Below, in pieces: positions 1-5,728 of a stretch of DNA of 6,838 bases. The DNA comes from Alphaproteobacteria bacterium (GTDB taxonomy: Bacteria > Pseudomonadota > Alphaproteobacteria > UBA8366 > GCA-2717185). A program made the translations under genes and the position numbers. The stretch's first letter is position 1. Every line of letters begins with the position of its first letter. Below the pieces are notes generated by a model. It saw nothing but the letters and a program-made list of their open reading frames with translations, ran no database searches and had not been told where the DNA came from. Location: NCBI GenBank assembly GCA_016764135.1, contig JAESSL010000445.1, positions 1-6,838 on the forward strand. The letters run 5' to 3'.

Positions 1-348
1 AAGATCAAGCGTATCGTCAGCCAAAGACAGTTCCGCCCCGGTTAGATGGTGCGTGGTGATACGCTCCGAGAGGCCTTCATTAGCGGCGCGCGCTTTTGTT
101 CGCGCTATAAAGTCAGCGTTAATATCAAAGGCGTGGACATGTCCGCTTGGACCAACCTGCCTCGCCAACTCCACCGCTACAAATCCTGGGCCACATCCGA
201 CATCAGCGACAACCTGTCCTTCGGAAACCCCCGCAGGCTCAAGTAACGCCGCTGTCGCCGGAGTCCACCGGAACATGGATTCGTAGCGATCCAGACGTTC
301 CTCTTCAATTTTGACCCAATGGTCCTTGTAATAGGATTGCTTTAGCAT
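1..348 (-). CDS. Class I SAM-dependent methyltransferase, N-terminal part (cut by left edge)
   Basis: The gene starts with ATG at 348 and stays open to position 1, so only the first 116 residues are visible. A clear ribosome binding site (AGGAG, 357-361) lies 8 bases before the ATG and fixes the start. After a helical lead-in (about residues 1-40) comes the Rossmann glycine motif VADVGCGPG (residues 47-55), which binds the S-adenosylmethionine carboxypropyl part. An acidic residue at the end of the second strand (AFDIN, Asp75) is expected to hold the SAM ribose, and LADDTLDL at the cut edge fits the region leading into motif III/IV. This is a Methyltransf_11/25-type fold. The methyl acceptor cannot be told, because the acceptor-binding C-terminal part is missing. 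It is the last visible gene of a four-gene minus-strand cluster, 45 bases after the lipoprotein gene. A small-molecule methyltransferase is more likely than a DNA or rRNA one, but this is inference from context. Confidence 0.88.
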   Translation of the reverse strand, partial: MLKQSYYKDHWVKIEEERLDRYESMFRWTPATAALLEPAGVSEGQVVADVGCGPGFVAVELARQVGPSGHVHAFDINADFIARTKARAANEGLSERITTHHLTGAELSLADDTLDL

Positions 349-393
349 TTGAAAATCTCCTAGATCAAGAGTCGCGCTCGAGAGCAGACCAAA

Positions 394-783
394 TTACTGG
401 GCGTCGAGGTTCTCTCGGATTTCTTTCAGGATATGCTGTCCCCAGACATCGGGGCCGCCGTTTCTCCACAAACGTCGTTGCGACACGATATTAATAAAAT
501 ATCCATGTTCGCTGTCTTCCGTGGGGCGAATAAAGACCCCGACAGCTTCCAGCCATGGCGTGAAAGTTACGCCGTCACGCGCCTTGATGACCCCGCTGGC
601 CTTGTCCGGCTCAACATTCGGAAATCGTCGCGACACCGCTTTCAAGGTTACGTTCCAAATCTTGTCATAGCTGACGCCCTTAACGTCGATCGGCGCGCCG
701 TTCACATTTGGATTTAACGTCTCAGTCGTCACACACGCCGATAAAAGAATAACCGCCCCGAATAAAACCACCCAAAATCGCAT
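394..783 (-). CDS. Small putative outer-membrane lipoprotein of unknown function
   Basis: With the ATG at 783 the product is 129 residues. It opens with a short lipoprotein signal peptide (MRFWVVL, hydrophobic to residue 14) ending in the lipobox LSAC, with the lipidated Cys at residue 17. The residue after Cys is Val, not Asp, so by the usual sorting rule the mature protein should go to the outer membrane. The mature part (about 112 residues) is a small mixed domain. A stretch around KIWNVTLKAVSRRF, then GVIKARDG, then a strand-like WLEAVGVFIRP, resembles small lipoproteins whose domain has a helix followed by beta strands, but I do not recognise a named family. An upstream in-frame ATG at 813 overlaps the stop of the preceding gene (TGATG) and would add ten residues. 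I prefer 783 because AGGAAG sits six bases before it, whereas 813 has no good ribosome site. A lipoprotein between metabolic enzymes is unexpected; it could be a bystander. Confidence 0.8.
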   Translation of the reverse strand: MRFWVVLFGAVILLSACVTTETLNPNVNGAPIDVKGVSYDKIWNVTLKAVSRRFPNVEPDKASGVIKARDGVTFTPWLEAVGVFIRPTEDSEHGYFINIVSQRRLWRNGGPDVWGQHILKEIRENLDAQ

Positions 784-789
784 CTGTAT

Positions 790-795
790 CTTCCT
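790..795 (-). promoter_or_regulatory. Ribosome binding site deciding the lipoprotein start
   Basis: AGGAAG on the minus strand, six bases before the ATG at 783. It favours this start over the in-frame ATG at 813, which overlaps the upstream stop codon as TGATG and would instead depend on translational coupling. Confidence 0.6.
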
Positions 796-812
796 GTTTA
801 CGCTCGCCAGCA

Positions 813-1913
813 TCAGTTTTTAACGTCCTGCAAAAACCATTCAAGAGGCAATGATCGTCCTAAGCCCTGTTCCACGCAGGCTTCATAGACAGCGCCGCCT
901 ACAGCCGCAAACTGCAGGCCATTAAATCCGCTGTTATAGTAGTAGGTAATTTGTTCGTCATTCTGTCGCCCTGGCGCAGAACCATCCGCCAGATCAACAA
1001 ATTGGATCAAAGAGCGTTCCGCCTTCGCCTCAACAGGCGCGGCGGGAAGACGTTGTTGTTCAAGCGGCGTTCCGCTGACATACCCGCCAGGGCTCTTTCC
1101 GATCCCCTTTCGGAACTGACCATGCGGCGCCATAGGGAGCTCGTCCGAACCCTGTCGAACCGATATATCAAACCGGGCGAAGGTTTCGTCGGATACTTCC
1201 TTGTTGTTGACGTCGGTCACATGCATTCCGGGTTCGATCCACGCAGGATCAAGTGTCGGCGTCATGCTATTGGTGCAACTGGCGACGATATCCGCGCCCC
1301 GCACCGCCTTTTCAGGCGTATCCACAGGGGAAATTTCAACCCCGAACCGGGCGCCCATCTTGCGGGCGAACGCTTCGCGATTATCAGGGGAGCGGCTATA
1401 CACCCTAACTTCCTGAATGTCGCGAACCGCAAGAAACGCCTCAAGGTACGTTTCCGCCATACCGCCCGAACCGATAATTCCCACTATTTTTGCATTCTCT
1501 CTCGCAAGATAGCGAACGCCGAGTCCAGCTCCGGCGCCAACCCGCATATGCTGCAATATTCCATCATTGATAAGAGCCAATGGCGCGCCATTTCGGGTGC
1601 TGAACAAAAAGATCAGCCCGCAATACGTGCCCGGTTCCACGCAGTATTTGTCCTCGGTGGCGCGACCCGCATCGTCTTTTTGCCAGCGCATAATGTCAGA
1701 CTTCATCCGGGTCGCAAAATACCCTCCAAACGCGCCATCCATCGACCCCCAGCGATAATACTCTTCCGGGGACTCACTCGGCGCAAAGACATCAATCCTC
1801 GGACGGTGCGTCGCCTCCCCGGTTTTCACCGCCTGAAACGCCTTGTCCTGCACATCAATGCAGGTCCGCATCGATAATATGGATTCGACGACATCGTTAT
1901 GGATAAACAACAT
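813..1913 (-). CDS. Ornithine cyclodeaminase / mu-crystallin family NAD(P)-dependent enzyme
   Basis: The product is 366 residues from the ATG at 1913, slightly longer than the usual 310-350 of the family. The N-terminal substrate domain contains RMKSD (Arg69, Lys71), in the place of the family's substrate-binding lysine, and HMRVGAGAGLGVRYLAR (about 122-138), in the place of the conserved Arg segment. A Rossmann domain follows, with IVGIIGSGGMAETYLEA (GSGGMA at 148-153). The C-terminal ITYYYNSGFNGLQFAAVGGAVYEA matches the family's closing helix, usually of the form ITvFkSxGxaxxDlaaa. Members include ornithine cyclodeaminase, archaeal alanine dehydrogenase, ketimine reductase (mu-crystallin) and SbnB-like amino-acid dehydrogenases, so the family is firm but the substrate is not. 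The classical RTxA is RVGA here, and the catalytic-Asp region reads TDVNNKE instead of the usual GxDxPGKxEL, which argues against plain ornithine cyclodeaminase. It lies 66 bases after the ICL/PEP-mutase homologue. A GTG at 1922 is possible but has no ribosome site. Confidence 0.9.
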   Translation of the reverse strand: MLFIHNDVVESILSMRTCIDVQDKAFQAVKTGEATHRPRIDVFAPSESPEEYYRWGSMDGAFGGYFATRMKSDIMRWQKDDAGRATEDKYCVEPGTYCGLIFLFSTRNGAPLALINDGILQHMRVGAGAGLGVRYLARENAKIVGIIGSGGMAETYLEAFLAVRDIQEVRVYSRSPDNREAFARKMGARFGVEISPVDTPEKAVRGADIVASCTNSMTPTLDPAWIEPGMHVTDVNNKEVSDETFARFDISVRQGSDELPMAPHGQFRKGIGKSPGGYVSGTPLEQQRLPAAPVEAKAERSLIQFVDLADGSAPGRQNDEQITYYYNSGFNGLQFAAVGGAVYEACVEQGLGRSLPLEWFLQDVKN

Positions 1914-1919
1914 CTGGAA

Positions 1920-1925
1920 CACCTT
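1920..1925 (-). promoter_or_regulatory. Ribosome binding site deciding the cyclodeaminase-family start
   Basis: AAGGTG on the minus strand, six bases before the ATG at 1913. It overlaps the alternative GTG start at 1922, so the two starts are mutually exclusive in ribosome-site terms, and the ATG is preferred. Confidence 0.5.
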
Positions 1926-1979
1926 AAAAAATTTTGCAGGAAACTCGAAGGAGCCGTGGGACGCCTGAATCCCGCCCTG

Positions 1980-2879
1980 TTAGCGTTTGCCCCATTTTTT
2001 GTCCTCAACCGTCTCTTCCTCAATTTCGTAGAAAGAGTCCATTCCGATTAAATCTTCGACATCCTGACGTAATCCAACAAAGTCACTATCGGATAAACCA
2101 CTGTAATCGCCTTTTTCTTTCATTTCGATCATAGCTTTACGGGCGAAATGAAAGGTCAGCAACAAATATAACTGTGCATCGATTCCGGCCTTGTAGCCCA
2201 TATCTTCCAGTTGCTTTGGCGTATAAATCGGACGCCCATCCCGATTGCCGCGGCTGATGACGTAAATCAGCGGAACAGATGATTCCTGGGGCGCCCTGAC
2301 AGCTTCTTCATGAGTTGTCGGAAACACCATCCCCATATCCGCCCCGACATCGGCGCCGCGATTTACGCGAGAGATCGCATCATCCAGCCCGAGAAACCGA
2401 CAAGTATCCGAACGCGCAATTATGACAAAGTCCTTATCAACCTTATCGCGTGTCCTGCAGGCCCATTTTATTTTGTCTTCGAATTCCTTGGGCTCAATCG
2501 CGTGGGCGACGTATTTGTGATAATGCGCGCGTTTTGGATAAAGCTGATCTTCAATATGAATGCCAGAAACCCCGCCCCGGATAAATTCCTCCACCGTCCT
2601 TGTCACATGCATCGGTTCGCCAAATCCGGCGCCAGCGTCACACAGGATTGGAATTGAAACTGCACTGGCGATCGATGACGCCACATCGACTTGCTCCGTC
2701 AGAGTCACCAGTGGTTCGGAGACCGCGAGCGACCCTCCCGTGACGTAGCCGCCGACATAGGCGGCGCTAAACCCGACGCTTTCCATCAATTTACCGCCAA
2801 GGGGGTAATAAACCGCTGGTAAATAGATGAAATCTTTGCTTTTTAAAAGTGATCGAAAGACCTCGGTCGGGCGCTTCAT
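1980..2879 (-). CDS. ICL/PEP-mutase superfamily enzyme lacking the lyase catalytic Cys
   Basis: The 299-residue product matches the length of methylisocitrate lyase, dimethylmalate lyase and oxaloacetate decarboxylase-type members. These are TIM-barrel, Mg-dependent enzymes that make or break bonds next to a 2-oxo acid. Visible landmarks are YVGGYVTGGSLAVSEP (41-56, the substrate loop), CDAGAGFGEP (80-89, where the family usually has DADTGFG/DGDTGYG), GIHIEDQLYPKRAHYH (106-121), IARSDT (154-159, usually IARTDA) and GADMGMVFP (179-187, usually GADMIFPE). The catalytic signature KRCGH of the lyases is KRAHYH here: Ala118 stands where the Cys should be. The second Asp of DxD is Gly83, and the Glu of FPEA is replaced in FPTT. 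The PEP-mutase motif EDKxFPKxNS is also absent. It is therefore probably neither a true isocitrate/methylisocitrate lyase nor a phosphonate-forming mutase, but a divergent branch, perhaps a hydrolase or decarboxylase. The start is firm: AAGGAG lies five bases before the ATG. It is the first gene of the cluster. Confidence 0.9.
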   Translation of the reverse strand: MKRPTEVFRSLLKSKDFIYLPAVYYPLGGKLMESVGFSAAYVGGYVTGGSLAVSEPLVTLTEQVDVASSIASAVSIPILCDAGAGFGEPMHVTRTVEEFIRGGVSGIHIEDQLYPKRAHYHKYVAHAIEPKEFEDKIKWACRTRDKVDKDFVIIARSDTCRFLGLDDAISRVNRGADVGADMGMVFPTTHEEAVRAPQESSVPLIYVISRGNRDGRPIYTPKQLEDMGYKAGIDAQLYLLLTFHFARKAMIEMKEKGDYSGLSDSDFVGLRQDVEDLIGMDSFYEIEEETVEDKKWGKR

Positions 2880-2913
2880 AACGTCTCCTTGGCGACATTA
2901 GTTGATGAAAAGA

Positions 2914-2948
2914 AATACAATAGACACATTCTCACCCATCAATGACAA
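2914..2948 (-). promoter_or_regulatory. Possible promoter of the minus-strand cluster
   Basis: Two overlapping sigma-70-like arrangements lie in the divergent intergenic region, reading on the minus strand. TTGATG (2937-2942) is followed after 17 bases by TGTATT (2914-2919). TTGTCA (2943-2948) is followed after 18 bases by TCTATT (2919-2924). Both give a leader of about 30 bases before the cluster's first ATG. Each box is an imperfect match (four or five of six), and alphaproteobacterial promoters are poorly predicted by these consensus boxes, so this is weak. Confidence 0.25.
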
Positions 2949-2992
2949 GCTGCCTGGTCGCTTGGCTTTGATTTATCGAAAAGCGGATTAAG

Positions 2993-4546
2993 GTGTTGCC
3001 TTCCATCAGCACCGACGACCTGTTCGAACAATATGGCCCTGCCTACCGTTGGCTTGCATCAATCACATGCATGCTGGGCGCCATGACGATGGTTCTCACT
3101 CAGACAACCGTAAATGTGGCTTTTCCTGACATTATGGGCGCCTTTGGCATTGGTCGAGATCAGGCCCAATGGCTATCTTCGGGCTTTTTCGCCGCCATGA
3201 CGGCTGGAATGTTAATCAGCGCATGGCTTATCTCTGTTTTTGGCGAACGCGCGGTCTATGTCGTCTCCCTTATCTTGTTTTTGCTTGGTTCCGCCGCGAG
3301 TGGCGTCGCGCCCAATGTGGACATGCTCATGTCCGGGCGTTTCTTGCAGGGAATCGCAGCCGGGATTATTCAACCTTTGGCCATGTCCGTCATGTTCAGA
3401 GTCTTTCCACCCGAACGTCGCGGCGCCGCCATGGGCCTGTTCAGCATGGGTATAGTGTTCGCTCCCGCGATGGGACCCACTTTGGGCGGTGTCGTCATCG
3501 ACTTTTTTAACTGGCGGTATATTTTCTTCCTGACCGTCCCGTCCATCATTATGGCGATTTTCATGGGCCTGTTCTTCATGCCCAGCCGCGCCTTACCCAA
3601 AAAAATTCCGCCCTTCGACCTCGCGGGCTTTTTGCTAATTTGCTTTTCACTGTTTTGTCTTTTGTTCGCGCTTGGCAGCGGCAACCGGATTGGGTGGGCG
3701 TCGAATCAAATAGTCGGAACATTCACCGCCGCCGGAATCGGATTCATAACGTTCATACTATGGGAAATTTCCACAGAAAAACCGTTGATGGACTTGAACT
3801 TGTTTCGAAACCCACGCTTCACCAGCACAGCCTTTTTGGCTTTTTTCGTCGGCGGTGTTTTTCTTTCATCCACGTTCCTTATTCCCCTTTTTGTGCAAAG
3901 CATACAAGGTTACACGCCTCTGAGGGCCGGGCTTTTATTGATGCCCGGAGGGTTGTTGCTTTTACTCCTGTTTCCCATAGCGGGGCGCATTTCCGACTCG
4001 TTGCCCGCGCATGTAATCCTCATAAGTGGATTGCTGGCCTTCATAATGGCTTTCGTGCAGCTCAGCACTGTCGACGTGAATACGCCTTTCTGGACCTTTG
4101 TCTATTTTACGCTGTTCATACGATTTGGTCTGGCCTTCACGATGCCTGTCATCAACGCAACGGCGTTGAAGGCGCTATCGTCCGAACAGGTCAATCAGGG
4201 CTCTGGGATCATAAGCTTTGTGCGTATGCTGGGGGCTGCAATCTGGCTCAACTGCGTCATCGCATATCTGGACTTTCGCGTCCCCAGCCATAGCGATGCT
4301 CTGACCGCCACACAAACAGCCGCCAACGCAACGACACGACAGATGTTAGCGGCCGTTGAAAAACTGCTGGCCGAAGCCGGTGCGGCGGAAAACGTTCAGG
4401 CGCCGGGCGCCTTGCATTTCCTCAGTCAGGTACTCTACGAACAAGCCAGCACCATGGGTTTTCAAGACGCTTTTCTGGCGCTCTCATTTTTAGCCGCCGC
4501 AGGGATTGCGCCAGCCTGGTATTTATCCAGAGCGAAGGCTCGCTAA
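2993..4546 (+). CDS. DHA2-family MFS transporter (EmrB/QacA type, 14 membrane helices)
   Basis: The 517-residue product is the normal length of the drug:H+ antiporter-2 family, inner-membrane proteins that export drugs, dyes or metabolites using the proton gradient. Hydrophobic segments run the whole length, consistent with 14 helices, with a soluble loop at about 429-485 before the last helix as in EmrB. The antiporter motif C is well preserved (APAMGPTLGG, 157-166), followed by the family's NWRYIF (173-178). Motif A after helix 2 is degenerate (SVFGERAVY, 81-89). In helix 1 the family's LDxTxxNVALP reads LTQTTVNVAFP (35-45), so the conserved Asp is Thr36. The start is GTG at 2993: an in-frame stop lies at 2969-2971, a TTG follows directly, and the ribosome site is poor. 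It diverges from the enzyme cluster, so it may export or import that pathway's compound. No EmrA-type partner is seen. Confidence 0.93.
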   Translation: MLPSISTDDLFEQYGPAYRWLASITCMLGAMTMVLTQTTVNVAFPDIMGAFGIGRDQAQWLSSGFFAAMTAGMLISAWLISVFGERAVYVVSLILFLLGSAASGVAPNVDMLMSGRFLQGIAAGIIQPLAMSVMFRVFPPERRGAAMGLFSMGIVFAPAMGPTLGGVVIDFFNWRYIFFLTVPSIIMAIFMGLFFMPSRALPKKIPPFDLAGFLLICFSLFCLLFALGSGNRIGWASNQIVGTFTAAGIGFITFILWEISTEKPLMDLNLFRNPRFTSTAFLAFFVGGVFLSSTFLIPLFVQSIQGYTPLRAGLLLMPGGLLLLLLFPIAGRISDSLPAHVILISGLLAFIMAFVQLSTVDVNTPFWTFVYFTLFIRFGLAFTMPVINATALKALSSEQVNQGSGIISFVRMLGAAIWLNCVIAYLDFRVPSHSDALTATQTAANATTRQMLAAVEKLLAEAGAAENVQAPGALHFLSQVLYEQASTMGFQDAFLALSFLAAAGIAPAWYLSRAKAR

Positions 4547-4593
4547 CGACGACCCTTTAAGGGTGCGCTACGGTACGCAAACCGTTGGTCCAC

Positions 4594-5586
4594 TTATGAT
4601 ACGAATGTCCCGTCGAGTTCGTCTTCGATAAAGCTTTCGATTATTTCGACCATGCTCTTGTCATACGAAAATCCCAAAGACATCCCCCGAACCGGGTTAA
4701 AGTGAGTTGGCCACCCGGATACGATCGCCTGGATCCCACTATCTGGCTCCCAGCGGATCCGGTCGAGCATTTGCGTACCCGCCACGCTGACGAGCGCATC
4801 GAGCATTTCGCGGACCGTGTAGGTCGTTCCCGAAATGCCAATAGCCCGATTGGCGCCAATTTCATCACCGGAAAGCGACGCGGCGCGAACAAAGGCGTCC
4901 ACAACTCGACGCGGCGACAAACACCACATTGCTTGATTTCCACTGACGGGACAAATCGCTTCCTGCCCTTGCAAAGGCTCACGGATGATCGAACTGGCCC
5001 AGGTAGACGCTGCCTTGTTCGGCTTACCCGGCCGCACCACAATGGTGGGTAAGCGCAATGTCCGGCCATCAATGAACCCTTTACGGGTATAGTCATTCAC
5101 CAAGAGTTCACACATGGCTTTTTGCACCCCATAGGATGTCTGCGGCCGTTGAATGGTTGAATCCTGAATGACGTCCGGCATGTCGCCGCCATAGGCCGCT
5201 ACGGAGCTCGCGAAGATCAGCCTTGGCGGGGTTTCCAACTTCCGGCACACCTCCAGGACAGTTCGCGTTCCATCGAAATTGACATTCATACCCAGATCAA
5301 AGTCCGCTTCCGCTCCGGAGCTCACCACCGCTGCAAAATGATACACAATGCTCGTTTCAGGACTGATCAGCGCGCTGATATCGGCCTCACTGCAAATATC
5401 GCCTGTAACGATTTTTAATCGAGGGTCCGACGGAATCACAGGCGTCGGCTCACCGACGTCAAACAGCACCAGGGACTTGATTTCATCCATGCCGCCCGAC
5501 GGGTTGGCCAATACGCCTTGCTCTAACAATTTCAAGGCGAGCCGCCGCCCGATAAACCCGCATCCGCCCGTAATCACTACCTGCAT
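4594..5586 (-). CDS. denD: D-erythronate dehydrogenase (NAD-dependent, extended SDR family)
   Basis: The 330-residue product belongs to the extended short-chain dehydrogenase/epimerase family and specifically resembles DenD, which oxidises D-erythronate to 2-oxo-D-tetronate (2-dehydro-erythronate) with NAD in four-carbon acid-sugar catabolism. The NAD motif is GGCGFIG (7-13). Asp43 (LFDV) at the end of strand 2 favours NAD over NADP. HFAAVVSSGAEADFDLGMNVN (from 83), the catalytic SYGVQK (Tyr152, Lys156), LRLPTIVVRPGKPN (177-190) and IIREPLQG (200-207) are characteristic of this subgroup as I remember it. AAGGGG lies eight bases before the ATG. The usual partners (OtnK/DtnK-type kinase, OtnC/DenC-type aldolase/decarboxylase, OtnI isomerase) are not in the window. 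The gene converges on the MFS gene and diverges from the TPR gene, so it appears to be transcribed alone. A related sugar-acid dehydrogenase remains possible. Confidence 0.88.
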   Translation of the reverse strand: MQVVITGGCGFIGRRLALKLLEQGVLANPSGGMDEIKSLVLFDVGEPTPVIPSDPRLKIVTGDICSEADISALISPETSIVYHFAAVVSSGAEADFDLGMNVNFDGTRTVLEVCRKLETPPRLIFASSVAAYGGDMPDVIQDSTIQRPQTSYGVQKAMCELLVNDYTRKGFIDGRTLRLPTIVVRPGKPNKAASTWASSIIREPLQGQEAICPVSGNQAMWCLSPRRVVDAFVRAASLSGDEIGANRAIGISGTTYTVREMLDALVSVAGTQMLDRIRWEPDSGIQAIVSGWPTHFNPVRGMSLGFSYDKSMVEIIESFIEDELDGTFVS

Positions 5587-5728
5587 GCTCTAATCCCCTT
5601 TATCTTCTATCGACTAATAATTCGCGCGCCTCTAAAAAACGCGCTAACCTACATCGTCGCGAGCGGTAAGACCACTTCATGCGCCAAGGCTTTTGATAGA
5701 TAGATCCCACACCACAGCAATTTCAAGC

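Noticed and set aside
46..246. Short plus-strand frames near the left edge
   Set aside because: They are antisense to the methyltransferase, whose SAM motif and ribosome site are clear.
951..1877. Plus-strand open frame of 308 codons
   Set aside because: It is antisense to the cyclodeaminase-family gene, which has clear motifs and a ribosome site; the plus-strand product is rich in Arg, His and Pro, with no recognisable domain.
1980..2879. Phosphonate biosynthesis through PEP mutase
   Set aside because: The PEP-mutase signature EDKxFPKxNS is not present and no phosphonopyruvate decarboxylase or other phosphonate gene is nearby.
3640..4293. Plus-strand open frame of 217 codons inside the MFS gene
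   Set aside because: It is in another frame of an unambiguous membrane transporter gene, and its His/Arg/Cys-rich product has no motif.
4552..4564. Palindrome ACCCTTTAAGGGT between the convergent MFS and denD genes
   Set aside because: The stem is only about six pairs with a single-base loop and no T-run on either side, so it is not a credible intrinsic terminator, although the location would suit one.
5624..5644. GCGCG...CGCGC inverted repeat with an A-rich loop upstream of denD
   Set aside because: Five-base stem of simple alternating GC, likely by chance in this composition; no T-run and no link to a known operator.
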